Shown here in pieces: positions 9,119 through 18,635 of a stretch of 64,000 nt of DNA. The notes beneath the pieces were generated by a model that saw only the letters and a list, made by a program, of their open reading frames with translations, was not told the origin of the DNA and searched no databases. Positions within the stretch are counted from its first letter, which is position 1; every line of letters begins with the position of its first letter. The stretch is from Halorussus aquaticus (GTDB taxonomy: Archaea; Halobacteriota; Halobacteria; Halobacteriales; Haladaptataceae): assembly GCF_024218795.1 (NCBI RefSeq), contig NZ_CP100403.1, positions 186,001-250,000 on the forward strand. Direction: 5' to 3'. Made by a program: the position numbers and the translations under genes.

Positions 9119-10611
9119 GGATTCGCGTCGATTGGCGGGTTAGCTGCCGACTGGTTGGAACGATTCTCAAGTGGCTGTGGGTGCCATTACTCTTCCCACT
9201 CGGTATCGCTCTCTACGACGGAACGGCACTGCTCCCGTTCGTCCTCCCGATATTGGGCACGGTACTCCTAGGATTCGGTCTCGAACAGCTAACCGACGAG
9301 CGTGACCTCCGTGCCCGGGAGGCGTTCCTGATGGTCTCGCTGACGTGGCTGAGCATAGCTCTCGTCGGTGCCGTCCCATTTCTGCTGGCTGGTGAAGGCA
9401 CTCTTGCAGAACCTGTGAACGCGCTCTTCGAGAGTATGAGCGGCATCACGACTACCGGCGCGACGGTCATCGTGAATTTCGACCGCCACTCGCGGGCCAT
9501 CCTCATGTGGCGAGCGGTTCTTCAGTGGCTCGGTGGGCTCGGAATCCTCGTGCTAGCGACGGCGGTCCTCTCCCAGTTATCCGTCGGTGGGGCGCAGCTC
9601 ATGGAGACCGAAAGCCAGACCCAAGACGTCAACAAACTCACTCCCAAAATTTCGGAAACGGCTGCTCTTCTCTGGAAGCTCTATATCGGCCTGACCGGGC
9701 TCCAGGTGGCGGTTCTCTACGGGCTTCACTTGGTTGGATATGCACCGGAGATGACGTTGTACGATGCGATTGCGCACGCATTCACGACGATCGCGACGAG
9801 TGGCTTTTCACCCCGGGGGGACAGCATTGCTGCCTTCTCTCCTGCTGTGCAGTGGGTGATTATTCCGTTCATGGCAATCGGTGCAACCAGTTTCGTGTTA
9901 CTCTACTTCGTCTTCCAAGGGAACTTCGACCGGCTCCGGAACAGCGACGAGTTTCGGTTCTACGTCGCGATCCTCGGGTTCTTTTCCCTCGGTGTTGGCG
10001 GGATGCTGTTCGCGAACGGCGGGCCATACACGAGCCTCGAAGAGATCGCTCGACACGCTATCTTCCAGGTTGTCTCAATCGTCACAACCACTGGCTACGC
10101 GAGCACGGACTTCAACCTCTGGTCGGCGGGACCCAAACACCTCCTGTTCGTCTGTATGTTCATCGGTGGAATGGCTGGCAGTACGACCTGTTCGATCAAG
10201 ACGCTGCGCTGGTTGGTCGTCGTGAAGGCGTTTCGGCGCGACCTGTTTACGGCAGCTAGTCCAAGTGCGATTCGCCCAGTCCGACTGAGCGGATCCGTCA
10301 TCGACGAAGAGACGATTCGGGATATCTATGCGTACACCCTCGTGAGTCTCGTGTTTTTCATCCTGGCGACGATTTTCGTCGTGCTCGACGCTTCTCGGGT
10401 ACAATTAACGGTTTCTGAGTTTGAGGCGATGAGTGCTGCAGCAGCAACGTTCTTCAATATCGGACCGGCCTTCGGTATCGCAGGCCCACTCGAAAGCTAC
10501 GAGCCGTTCCCGCGGTCGACGAAGCTCGTTATGACGTTCCTCATGTGGGTTGGACGGATCGAAATCATTCCGGTGCTGGTGCTATTGACGCCGTCCTACT
10601 GGCAATCGTGA
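9115..10611 (+). CDS. trkH: Trk potassium uptake membrane subunit TrkH
   Basis: A 498-residue channel-like K+ transporter. Its four pore-loop repeats are visible: SMSGITTTGATVI, AFTTIATSGFSPRGDS, VSIVTTTGYASTDF and AATFFNIGPAFG. Each contains the selectivity glycine. The C-terminal part has GGMAGSTTCSIKTLRW, highly conserved in TrkH/KtrB. The ATG at 9115 overlaps the trkA stop; a longer frame reaching back to 8962 lies inside trkA and is not real. It imports K+ across the cytoplasmic membrane together with TrkA. Confidence 0.93.
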   Translation: MRIRVDWRVSCRLVGTILKWLWVPLLFPLGIALYDGTALLPFVLPILGTVLLGFGLEQLTDERDLRAREAFLMVSLTWLSIALVGAVPFLLAGEGTLAEPVNALFESMSGITTTGATVIVNFDRHSRAILMWRAVLQWLGGLGILVLATAVLSQLSVGGAQLMETESQTQDVNKLTPKISETAALLWKLYIGLTGLQVAVLYGLHLVGYAPEMTLYDAIAHAFTTIATSGFSPRGDSIAAFSPAVQWVIIPFMAIGATSFVLLYFVFQGNFDRLRNSDEFRFYVAILGFFSLGVGGMLFANGGPYTSLEEIARHAIFQVVSIVTTTGYASTDFNLWSAGPKHLLFVCMFIGGMAGSTTCSIKTLRWLVVVKAFRRDLFTAASPSAIRPVRLSGSVIDEETIRDIYAYTLVSLVFFILATIFVVLDASRVQLTVSEFEAMSAAAATFFNIGPAFGIAGPLESYEPFPRSTKLVMTFLMWVGRIEIIPVLVLLTPSYWQS

Positions 10612-10630
10612 AAAGCGTGGAGAAGCGGTA

Positions 10631-10966
10631 CTAGTCCAGCTGCTTTCCACATCGAGGGCACAGACGGACTGAAGAGAGGATTGGATGGAGAAACTTGACT
10701 TGAAACTCGAAGCCACAGTTCTCACACTCGTAGACGGGTGGTTCTCGAATCCAGATCGTCCGGTTTGGTTCGGGCTCTTTTTTCCGGACTTTGTCTTCGC
10801 CGACGAGCTTGTTCAGAAACGACCAAATGAGACCTTTCGATGTCTCGAGGCGGCGTGCTAACTCATCCGTAGTGTATGGTTCGAGCGGGTCCATAGTCTC
10901 ATAGACATCCTCAGGGGAGAGCTCATCCCCATTCGACGACTCGCTATCGGGATTCGGGTCAGGCAT
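10631..10966 (-). CDS. Winged-helix plus zinc-ribbon regulator
   Basis: A 111-residue protein. An acidic N-terminus is followed by a winged helix at about 25-75 (YTTDELARRLETSKGLIWSF). A C-terminal zinc ribbon has CENC and CPRC knuckles near residues 81-84 and 103-106. It lies tail-to-tail with trkH (20 bases apart) and 85 bases before the antiporter pair's terminus. It is probably a transcription regulator; the target is unknown. Haloarchaea have many proteins of this build (wHTH plus ribbon). Confidence 0.75.
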   Translation of the reverse strand: MPDPNPDSESSNGDELSPEDVYETMDPLEPYTTDELARRLETSKGLIWSFLNKLVGEDKVRKKEPEPNRTIWIREPPVYECENCGFEFQVKFLHPILSSVRLCPRCGKQLD

Positions 10967-11051
10967 GATGAGGGATAGTACGGGTACCTACGCGTCGCAT
11001 ACGGCTTTCGAGCTTAAATAGGGTCGGAATGCCCTTCAAGATATCCCGGCT

Positions 11052-12260
11052 TCACTCGGGTGTTGACTTTCGCAGTCTCAGTGGAACACGGTCCAGAATC
11101 GGATCCGAGTTCTGGATCAGAACAGTCCCCAAGATGCTCATCAGCAAGACGTAACCAACCGTAAATGCGGGAATTACGGATCCGAGTGCCCCAGTGCCAA
11201 CACTGGCAGCAAGTGTAGCGATCACGAGAGAAAACTCACCTCGTGGCACCATCCCAAAACCGACACGGGCCGAACGTATTCGATCCAATCCGTAGACTTG
11301 ACCGGACAGTGTGCCACTCACCAGCTTTCCAGCAGTCGTGACGAGAATGGCTGCAAGGAGCAACCAGACGACGTTGGCGAGTAATGTAATGTCTGTCGTG
11401 AGCCCGATCGAGAAGAAGAACACAGCAGCAAAGAAGTCACGGGCAGGTGCGACGACGTCCTCGATCCGTTCGGTATGGTCGGTTCCGCTGAACGCTGTCC
11501 CGACGAAGAACGCAGCGACAGCTTCACTGAGTCCAGCGGTGAGAGCTGCACCGGCTATGAGTGTCGTGATCCCCAGAACCCGAAGCAGGAATAGTTCATC
11601 TGAATCCGCGTCGAACGCTCGCTCCACGTACTCCGAGCCGTACCACGCAACGACGGTGAGGACACCGAGAAACGCAAACGCCGACCCCACAGACATCGCA
11701 GCATCCAGAGCTGTCCCCTCACCCAGTGCGACCGCCGATAGTAGTGCTAAGTAGATGGCGATGAGAATATCTTCAAAGACGAGTGTGCCCAAGATCGGGC
11801 TACTCTCCGGGTTCGCAACCCAGCCGTTATCGATGAGTGACTTCGTGATCACGGCACTCGAGGAAATGTAGACGATCCCCGCGATGAAGAACGTCTCCAA
11901 GAGCGTGTAGCCGAAGACGACACCAAGAGTCAGGCCGAGACCGAAGTTGATGAGGAAGTCGATACTCCCGATTTTCGCGATGCGTTTCCGATCGGCCAGC
12001 AGCTGAGAGACGCTGAACTCGAGACCAAGGAAGAACAACAGGAATATGATACCGAGTTCAGCGAGTACATCGATAAACTCCCGATGTTCGACGAGGGTGA
12101 GTGAGATTCCGCCAATTGAGGACGGCTCATTCGGTCCGATGAGGATCCCGATGATGATGTATGCTGGGATTACGGACAGGCCGATGCGGTTGGCCAAAGC
12201 ACCTGCGAGCGCGATACCAGTCAGTGCGATGCCGATCTCGACAAGCAACAGTTCCGCCAT
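11052..12260 (-). CDS. Kef-type cation:proton antiporter, CPA2 family
   Basis: A complete 402-residue membrane antiporter with about twelve hydrophobic segments. It has the KefB-like motif IPAYIIIGILIGPNEPS near the N-terminus, FLLFFLGLEFSVSQLL near 75-90 and AVAAFFVGTAFSGTDHTERI. There is no C-terminal RCK domain. Regulation is therefore likely through the separate subunit at 12263-12766, which starts just upstream with a gap of two bases. This two-gene layout is that of KhtTU/YhaTU K+/H+ antiporters. It is paralogous to the gene at 1-1192. Confidence 0.88.
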   Translation of the reverse strand: MAELLLVEIGIALTGIALAGALANRIGLSVIPAYIIIGILIGPNEPSSIGGISLTLVEHREFIDVLAELGIIFLLFFLGLEFSVSQLLADRKRIAKIGSIDFLINFGLGLTLGVVFGYTLLETFFIAGIVYISSSAVITKSLIDNGWVANPESSPILGTLVFEDILIAIYLALLSAVALGEGTALDAAMSVGSAFAFLGVLTVVAWYGSEYVERAFDADSDELFLLRVLGITTLIAGAALTAGLSEAVAAFFVGTAFSGTDHTERIEDVVAPARDFFAAVFFFSIGLTTDITLLANVVWLLLAAILVTTAGKLVSGTLSGQVYGLDRIRSARVGFGMVPRGEFSLVIATLAASVGTGALGSVIPAFTVGYVLLMSILGTVLIQNSDPILDRVPLRLRKSTPE

Positions 12261-12262
12261 TC

Positions 12263-12766
12263 TTAGGCCTGCGAAGTATCGGTAGATCCGGTTTCGACAA
12301 GTTCGGAGAACGCCTGTTGCTCGTCCCGGCTCCCGAGCGTGACGAGGATATCATCAGCCTCGATAGTCGTATCGGGCATCGGATTCGCTATCGTCTTTTC
12401 GGCCCGCTGAATTGCAATAATTGATACGCCGGTCTGCTCCCGAATATTGGCCGCCCGGAGGGTCTGTCCCACTAATGGTGATGATGAATCGATATCGACC
12501 CACTCGATGATCGCTTCGCCCAAGGGCACTTGGATTTCGTCCATTTCGATGGGCTGAAAGTGTGCTCCCTCAAGGATAGAGCCAAGCTGGCGCGCTCGCT
12601 TACCAGTAAGACTGAACAACTTCTGGCTGTCTTGGTTTTCTCCAGGACGGCGATAGACCTCACGCTTCCCATCGTGGTGAATGAGTACAATTAGTCGTTC
12701 CTCACCATCCAGTTCGAGTTCGAATTTATGACCGACCCCTGGAACTTCGGTTTCATAGATCGTCAT
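12263..12766 (-). CDS. Antiporter regulatory subunit with RCK_C domain, KhtT-like
   Basis: A 167-residue protein that begins MTIYETEVPGVGHKFELEL and ends with an RCK_C domain: SSPLVGQTLRAANIREQ, then VSIIAIQRAEKT and DTTIEADDILVTLG. It shares the KhtT-type N-terminal domain and full-length similarity with 1256-1732. It is immediately upstream of its antiporter and almost certainly co-translated. RCK_C domains of this family bind c-di-AMP or other small ligands; the ligand here is unknown. Confidence 0.87.
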   Translation of the reverse strand: MTIYETEVPGVGHKFELELDGEERLIVLIHHDGKREVYRRPGENQDSQKLFSLTGKRARQLGSILEGAHFQPIEMDEIQVPLGEAIIEWVDIDSSSPLVGQTLRAANIREQTGVSIIAIQRAEKTIANPMPDTTIEADDILVTLGSRDEQQAFSELVETGSTDTSQA

Positions 12767-13146
12767 ACGTTATCGCGGGAGGCCGAGTATGATAAATGAC
12801 GTGCGTTGAAGCAATTTCCGGCGAGTTGCTACTCAACGTCGCTCCTGGCGGCTTTATGTCCAGCCGAGAAATAGTCTTCTAGAGCGCTTATGGAGGAAGT
12901 GACCGACAAAAACTCTACGAGTACACGACTGAGATAATCGTCGAGGTCATGGGCATCGATAATCGTGGTGAGTTCGCTATTGCCACCTATCAGTTTACGT
13001 TTGAAGAGAGAAATGGATGGTTCAAGCAAAAGGCGAACTTGACATCCTCCATGAGCCTCACGTCGAAAGGGCTCTGGAAGAAGCCGGCTATTCATTCAAA
13101 CGGTCGAAGTGAGCACAGTTTCAGATTACACTAGTGGGACCTAAGA
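12767..13146. other. 380-base region with decayed coding traces
   Basis: No intact gene of normal size. The + strand frame 13017-13112 reads MVQAKGELDILHEPHVERAL and continues to EEAGYSFKRSK. It looks like a real protein terminus, but its frame is closed by a TGA just upstream, so it may be a micro-protein or the end of a decayed gene. An 88-residue reverse frame (12829-13095) overlaps it and shows no motif. Confidence 0.3.
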
Positions 13147-13338
13147 ATGGAAGCGACGAAGCAAAAAGTTCATAGCCTTTTTGAAGAAGGTGTCGGTATG
13201 GAAAAACTCCGAGTGATGGTTCGGAGATTGAGTGACATCTCATTACTCTCCAGTCCAGACTTTGAATGTCCGAACTGCGAAACTACGGTTAAGTCACAAT
13301 ACGAAGAGTGTCCATCCTGTGGCCGACAGTTGCTCTAA
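13147..13338 (+). CDS. 63-residue zinc-ribbon protein
   Basis: A small protein with a helical N-terminus (VHSLFEEGVGMEKLRVMVRR). The C-terminal ribbon has the knuckles CPNC (41-44) and CPSC (56-59), ending GRQLL. The last part (FECPNCETTVKSQYEECPSC) is typical of haloarchaeal zinc-ribbon proteins. It is 125 bases before the flippase-like gene and in the same direction. Function unknown. Confidence 0.65.
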   Translation: MEATKQKVHSLFEEGVGMEKLRVMVRRLSDISLLSSPDFECPNCETTVKSQYEECPSCGRQLL

Positions 13339-13462
13339 CTCCGAACATCTGTTATATATTGATGAGATGTTTAATTCTATGTTTTTGCAGGGAAGCGAAA
13401 TACCAGTTCCGTTCTGGAAATGAGCTCAGTCAAAGTTGTATTTGGATTACAGGGGTGGGCTC

Positions 13463-14488
13463 ATGAACCGGAATCAAGTACGCGCGACTGCACTCGGATT
13501 TCTTGGCGTGTTTGTCGTCTTTGGTATATTGGCATATCTTGTCGGCGCAGAAGGATTCATTCAGGAACTTGCTGACGCTAATCGTCGTATCGTTGCACTT
13601 ATCCTCCTAGTTACACTCGGATGGCTCGCTGCGTGGGGAATTGGTCTTCGGACAGTCCTGGCGGTGATGGACATCGAGATCTCGTTCATACGATCGTTTT
13701 TCATTCTCAACGGAGCAATGTTCTCGAACAACATCACCCCATTTGGGCAAGCAGGTGGTGAACCGGTGACCGCACTGCTTATCTCAAAAGTAACTGACTC
13801 GGAATACGAGCAAGGGCTAGCAGCTATCGCAAGCGTAGATACCCTCAACTTCATTCCATCGGTGACGTTCGCTCTGATCGGTGCCGGATATTACGCCACC
13901 AAAATGTCGTTCAGGCGGCGCCTGCAATTCCTCGTCGCTGGTATCATCATCCTTGCTATAGTTGCCCCCGCCGTCGGATATCTTTCGTGGCGAAGGCGAA
14001 CTCGGGTACAGTCGTGGATCGTTCGAATTCTCACTCCAGGTCTCAAACGGCTAGGTGGGATTCTCCCGCGGATGCAATCCCCCACACGACAGGCTATCCG
14101 CTCTCGGGTCAGGCATTTTGTCGCCGCTATAGAACGCGTGGCGGGGGATCGTCGGGGAATTATTGTTGCACTCGCTGCCTCGACGGCTGGCTGGGTCCTC
14201 CAGATGGTCGCGCTCTGGTTAGCCTTTCTGGCGATCGGTTCTCCGATCCCGTTCTCCGTCCTGTTATTCGTGATCCCAGTTGGGGCTCTCGCTGCGATCA
14301 CGCCGCTTCCAGGTGGCGCTGGTGGCATAGAGGTAGTACTCGTCGGCGTGCTTACTACCCTTCCTGAACTGGCGATTGGAGGGGGTACCGCCTTCGCCGC
14401 TGTCGCTATTTTTCGGGGAGCAGTTTACTGGGTTCCTGTGACTATCGGTGGCGTAGTAATGGGAATCGTAGGCGTTGACGCTGTTTGA
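13463..14488 (+). CDS. Lysylphosphatidylglycerol synthase TM-region (UPF0104) membrane protein
   Basis: A 341-residue integral membrane protein. Family marks include AMFSNNITPFGQAGGEP near residues 80-96 and a C-terminal PVGALAAITPLPGGAGGIEV, both hallmarks of the flippase-like UPF0104/LPG-synthase TM family. I chose the ATG at 13463 (MNRNQVRATALGF), which directly precedes the first helix; an in-frame start at 13436 adds nine unlikely residues. A role in lipid or lipid-linked precursor transfer is known for the family only in general terms. Confidence 0.82.
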   Translation: MNRNQVRATALGFLGVFVVFGILAYLVGAEGFIQELADANRRIVALILLVTLGWLAAWGIGLRTVLAVMDIEISFIRSFFILNGAMFSNNITPFGQAGGEPVTALLISKVTDSEYEQGLAAIASVDTLNFIPSVTFALIGAGYYATKMSFRRRLQFLVAGIIILAIVAPAVGYLSWRRRTRVQSWIVRILTPGLKRLGGILPRMQSPTRQAIRSRVRHFVAAIERVAGDRRGIIVALAASTAGWVLQMVALWLAFLAIGSPIPFSVLLFVIPVGALAAITPLPGGAGGIEVVLVGVLTTLPELAIGGGTAFAAVAIFRGAVYWVPVTIGGVVMGIVGVDAV

Positions 14489-14571
14489 TACACATTCGTT
14501 GTTTCAAAGAACGTCTGCAACCATACCATGGATTAATACTCTACAGCCCAACCACCGGACAAGGATCCAGA

Positions 14572-15495
14572 GTGCACTCGTACCTCCGCGAATATCTCCG
14601 GCGTCTTCGCTTAGTCGTATGGAACAAGCGAGAGCAGCGACCTCGGGCGTTTCTTCGGATATATATCTTCTTGATAGCCTACACCATTATCTTCATCTCG
14701 ATTCCGGTCCTCGTAGCGCCATCTGGTGACAGCCTCTTCCGGTCTGCTTTGCTTCGCACGATACTCACAGTCTGTGTGATTGGGCTCCTGTTTGGGGCAG
14801 CAACCTACATCGACAAACGCCCCATTCGCTCGTTTGGACTCGAGATTGACGGGCGGTGGGGGGTTGACGCACTCGTCGGCCTCATAATTGGAGGCGCAAT
14901 CCCAACAGTAGCAACTGTACTCGGATTGGTTGGTGGCTGGATGACAGTTAGTGGAGTGGAGTACACTCCAACAGCCACCTATCTCCGAGATCTCGGCTTT
15001 GCTATCGTTATTACAGTGGGTATCGCGATTGTTGAAGAACTCGTTTTTCGAGGGTACGTACTCTCGAACGCCATCGAGGGGCTTAACTTTCGATGGCTGT
15101 CCCAGCCCGTAAGGGTCGGTACTGCATTGGGGTTGTCCGCCCTTCTATTCGCACTCACGCATCCAGCACCTGAACTCGTCAATGGTCTCCATTTCCTGTG
15201 TGCCGGTCTTTTGCTGGGCCTCGCATACCTCTGTTCGGGACAGCTCGCCCTCCCAATCGGCATCCACGCTGGCTTCAATTTCGTCTCTGCGTACGTCTTT
15301 CCGACAGCTGCTGATCCATCAGTAGCCGTGCTCTCGTTGACCGTCCACGGGCCCTCCTGGCTCACCGGGCAGACGGGATTTATACCGTTGGTACTCCAGT
15401 TCCCGGCGGCACTTGCGATCATAGGATACATTTGGTGGCAAACTGGCGATTTCGGTATCAGCCCAACGGTTAAATCCAGAAATCTCGAGGGGTGA
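14572..15495 (+). CDS. CPBP-family intramembrane metalloprotease
   Basis: A membrane protein of about 307 residues. It carries the CPBP (CAAX protease/bacteriocin-processing) motifs: IVEELVFRGYVLSNA (EExxxR), then FALTHP and GIHAGFNFV, which supply the metal-binding glutamates and histidines. I prefer the GTG at 14572 (MHSYLREYLRRLRL). The frame also opens at a TTG at 14485 that overlaps the preceding stop. Substrates are unknown; relatives process membrane-bound peptides or act in immunity. Confidence 0.8.
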   Translation: MHSYLREYLRRLRLVVWNKREQRPRAFLRIYIFLIAYTIIFISIPVLVAPSGDSLFRSALLRTILTVCVIGLLFGAATYIDKRPIRSFGLEIDGRWGVDALVGLIIGGAIPTVATVLGLVGGWMTVSGVEYTPTATYLRDLGFAIVITVGIAIVEELVFRGYVLSNAIEGLNFRWLSQPVRVGTALGLSALLFALTHPAPELVNGLHFLCAGLLLGLAYLCSGQLALPIGIHAGFNFVSAYVFPTAADPSVAVLSLTVHGPSWLTGQTGFIPLVLQFPAALAIIGYIWWQTGDFGISPTVKSRNLEG

Positions 15496-15560
15496 CCGCT
15501 CTACATGTGCGCTTGAATGCTGTCTCAAAGACGGTTAGATCGGAGCCCCTCGACACGAGG

Positions 15561-15567
15561 TATAAAA
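15561..15567 (+). promoter_or_regulatory. TATA box of usp gene
   Basis: TATAAAA lies about 30 bases before the ATG at 15596. It is preceded by a purine-rich stretch that could be a BRE, consistent with a near-leaderless transcript. Confidence 0.55.
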
Positions 15568-15595
15568 CGACACGTCTGGAAAAGGTAGTATACCC

Positions 15596-16315
15596 ATGCC
15601 CCTCACCGGTGACTCGACGATTCTCGTTCCGGTCGACGTCTCCGTCGCAGAACCACCTGATCAGGAGGTTTTAGAACTACTTCGACCGGTTAACCTCGTG
15701 GTACTCGGTTACTATCCGGTCCCAAAACAGACCGCCCCAGCTCATCTCAAGGAAGACCACGAATCCGACGCCTCAGAGCGATTGGACGACCTCGTTAGAC
15801 AGTTTGACAGTACTGAACACGACGTCGAGGGCGTCCTCGTCTTCACGAAGGACCGTCAGGATTCCATCGACCGGGTCGCAGATCAACACGACTGCGACGC
15901 GGTCTTTGTCCCCGGTGAAGCCGGACCCGTCGAACGGATACTCGTTCCCCTTCGAGGAGACGTGAACCTAGAGCGAATCATCTCACTCGTCGGCGATCTC
16001 GTCCGAGCGAGTGATGCGACTGTCACCTTGTTTCATTCTGTTGAGGAGGGGACCGATCCGAGTCAAGGAGAGTTTGTTCTCCGGGGTGCAGCTGACCGGC
16101 TATCGGAGGAGGGAATCGATCGCGACCGGCTCGACTGGGAACTTTCCGGAGCCGAGGATCCGAAGTCAGCGATTATCGACATCGCTGCGGAGCACGATCT
16201 GATCATTCTTGGGGAAACAGAACCATCACTTCGAGGCCGGATTCTGGGAACTGTTCTCACTCCGATCCTCGATGGAACCGAGAAACCTGCGATCGTCGTT
16301 CGAGACATCAATTAG
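15596..16315 (+). CDS. Two-domain UspA-like protein
   Basis: A 239-residue protein. The N-terminal half (STILVPVDVSVAEPPDQEVL) is a degenerate Usp-like domain. The C-terminal half (ERILVPLRGDVNLERIISL to DLIILGETEPSLRGRILGTV) is a fuller UspA domain with an ILGETEPSLRGRILGT loop resembling the ATP-binding signature. It is followed after 33 bases by the permease-Usp fusion and is probably co-transcribed with it. It may be a soluble partner of the permease. Confidence 0.8.
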   Translation: MPLTGDSTILVPVDVSVAEPPDQEVLELLRPVNLVVLGYYPVPKQTAPAHLKEDHESDASERLDDLVRQFDSTEHDVEGVLVFTKDRQDSIDRVADQHDCDAVFVPGEAGPVERILVPLRGDVNLERIISLVGDLVRASDATVTLFHSVEEGTDPSQGEFVLRGAADRLSEEGIDRDRLDWELSGAEDPKSAIIDIAAEHDLIILGETEPSLRGRILGTVLTPILDGTEKPAIVVRDIN

Positions 16316-16348
16316 ACTCTTCATGACAACTATTTCTGAGCGACCAGC

Positions 16349-18580
16349 ATGACCGACGACAGCGGCGGGGAACTAGAGCGGAATATCGGGTTCCTCGAGG
16401 CGATGACACTAGGCGGTGGTACGATGATTGGAGCGGGAATTTTCATCCTACCAGGAATCGCAGCCGAAGGTGCCGGCCCCGCGAGTTCGATCTCCTTCAT
16501 ACTCGCTGGCTTCGTCGCGTTGCTCGCGGCCCTGTCGCTCTCCGAGCTGGCGACAGGAATGCCCATTGCCGGCGGAAGCTACCATTACGTGAATCGTGCT
16601 CTCGGTGGACTGTTCGGAAGCATCGTCGGATGGGGAATGTGGAGTGGCCTCATGTTCGCCAGCGCGTTCTATATGATCGGATTCGGCCAATACCTCGTCG
16701 AGCCGATTCCATTTCTCGATGGCCGACTGTTCATTGTCCTTCTGGGACTCGCGGGACTGGCCCTGATTGTCGGGGTGAATTACTACGGGACAGAGGAGTC
16801 GAGCCAGCTACAAAACGTGATGATTGGGACGGAAACCGTAGTCGTCCTGGCGTACGTGGCTCTCGGTCTGTTCTTTATCGACCCGTCCAATCTCGAGCCG
16901 TTTGCTCCCACGGGACCGAGTGGGATTATCGCCACGACTGGCGTCGTTTTCGTCTCATTTCTCGGCTTCGAGATCATCGCGACTGTCGCAGGGGAAGTCA
17001 AAGATCCCAGCCGGAACATCCCGCTGACGATGATTCTCTCGGTCGTCCTCGTCACGATCCTCTACGCATTAGTGATGCTTGTCAGTACCGGGGTCATCCG
17101 ATACGAAGCACTTGGTGACTCACTCGTTCCGGTTTCGGATGTCGCAGTCGTGTTTATGGGCTCAATCGGAGTTGTGGCAATCGTCGCCGCTGCAGCCATC
17201 GCAGCGATTTCCAGTTCGAACTCTTCGATTCTCGCAGCGGCCCGAGTGAACTTCGCGATGGGGCGCGATGAGTTGATGAGCAACTGGCTGAACGTCACCC
17301 ACGACAGATTCGGTACCCCACACCGGGCGATCATCGCAACCGGTGCCGTCACGGCGTTACTGATTGCTGCCGGGCTCAATATCGAGACGATCGTCGCGCT
17401 CTTGGCCGAGGTTGCGAGTTTCAGCTTCCTCGTCTCGTATTCGATGGTCCACGTCGCCCTTGTCGTCTTCCGTCGGGCCGATCCCGAAGACTACGATCCG
17501 TCGTTCAAGATTCCCGATGTATTGTATCCGGCAGTACCGATCCTCGGGGTGGTACTCTCGCTCGTCGTCATCTCACAGATGGCGTCGGTCATCATCCTCC
17601 TCGGATTAGGAATCGTCGGAGTCGGTGTGGGCTGGTACTTCATCTACGTCAAGGAGCACGCCATCGACAGAGGCCTCATCGACGATGCAATCTCGCCGAC
17701 AGTAGATGGATACACGGTCGTTGTTCCAGTCGTGAATCCCGAGACACAGCAGGACCTCCTCCGACTGGCAGCGGCAACTGCACACGCACATACCGACGAA
17801 GAGACGCCAGAACTCGTGGCAGTGAACGTTCTCCAGGTTGCCGACCCGTCACCACAACAGAACATCGAAGCCGAGCGCCTCGACCACCAGCACGACCTCC
17901 TCGAAGCGGCACGGGATATCGCAGCGGAGATGGACGTGAATCTGCGGACGGTGGCGATGACCGGACAGCGCGTCGACGAGACGATTCTTGAGGCGATTCT
18001 CGAAGAGGACGCCGATCAAGTGCTGCTCGGCTGGAAGGGAACGCTCACTCGACTGGGGCACGTGTTCGGCCCGAATCTCGACTCCGTCGTCGAGAGGGCA
18101 CCATGTGAAGTCACTCTCGTTACGCTCCACGACGAGACGATCGGTACCACCGTGGCCCTGGCAGGTCCGGGGCCCCACTCGCCGGTTGCTGCACGGCGGG
18201 CTGCTGAGTTTGCGACCGTCGACGGGAGCGTCCCGACACTAGTGAACGTTCAGCCAGAAAGAGAACCGGAATCCGCTGCTGTCGAACGAGGGGAAGCAGT
18301 GATCGAAGACGTTGCACACCAAGCAGGACTCGATCCAGAGGAGTATGAGAGTGAGGTCATCGTTGCCGATGATATCGAAGCCACGATCCTCGAGACCGTT
18401 AATCACTACAATACGATCTGTGTCGGGCTGTCCGAACGGAGCGAAGCGTCTCGGATTATGTTTGGAACGATCGCAGAACGCATCAGTCAGGAGGCAACGA
18501 GCAACGTTGGCATCGTTCGCGGTCCCCTCGAAGTCGACGAGCCAGCTACGCGTCCTCTAGAGGAACAGCTATCGAAATGA
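16349..18580 (+). CDS. APC-family amino-acid permease fused to two UspA domains
   Basis: A 743-residue protein. Residues 8-430 are an APC permease beginning GFLEAMTLGGGTMIGAGIFI, with GGSYHYVNRALGGL and FVSFLGFEIIATVAGEVKDP. Two UspA domains follow, at about 455-590 and 595-725; the second contains ICVGLSERSEASRIMFGTIA. It has the same architecture as 4648-7101 but diverged sequence. It is the last gene of the transport block; beyond it the direction and character of the genes change. Confidence 0.9.
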   Translation: MTDDSGGELERNIGFLEAMTLGGGTMIGAGIFILPGIAAEGAGPASSISFILAGFVALLAALSLSELATGMPIAGGSYHYVNRALGGLFGSIVGWGMWSGLMFASAFYMIGFGQYLVEPIPFLDGRLFIVLLGLAGLALIVGVNYYGTEESSQLQNVMIGTETVVVLAYVALGLFFIDPSNLEPFAPTGPSGIIATTGVVFVSFLGFEIIATVAGEVKDPSRNIPLTMILSVVLVTILYALVMLVSTGVIRYEALGDSLVPVSDVAVVFMGSIGVVAIVAAAAIAAISSSNSSILAAARVNFAMGRDELMSNWLNVTHDRFGTPHRAIIATGAVTALLIAAGLNIETIVALLAEVASFSFLVSYSMVHVALVVFRRADPEDYDPSFKIPDVLYPAVPILGVVLSLVVISQMASVIILLGLGIVGVGVGWYFIYVKEHAIDRGLIDDAISPTVDGYTVVVPVVNPETQQDLLRLAAATAHAHTDEETPELVAVNVLQVADPSPQQNIEAERLDHQHDLLEAARDIAAEMDVNLRTVAMTGQRVDETILEAILEEDADQVLLGWKGTLTRLGHVFGPNLDSVVERAPCEVTLVTLHDETIGTTVALAGPGPHSPVAARRAAEFATVDGSVPTLVNVQPEREPESAAVERGEAVIEDVAHQAGLDPEEYESEVIVADDIEATILETVNHYNTICVGLSERSEASRIMFGTIAERISQEATSNVGIVRGPLEVDEPATRPLEEQLSK

Positions 18581-18635
18581 CCAGTGCGGAGTCCCCCCTA
18601 ACGGTGAACACACCTCTCCGGACAACAGCAAAACG

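Noticed and set aside
12829..13095. 88-residue reverse frame
   Set aside because: No motif, and overlapped by a more protein-like short forward frame.
18581..18635. Possible integrase attachment site next to the recombinase
   Set aside because: No tRNA, no direct repeat partner and no integrase-type inverted core could be found.
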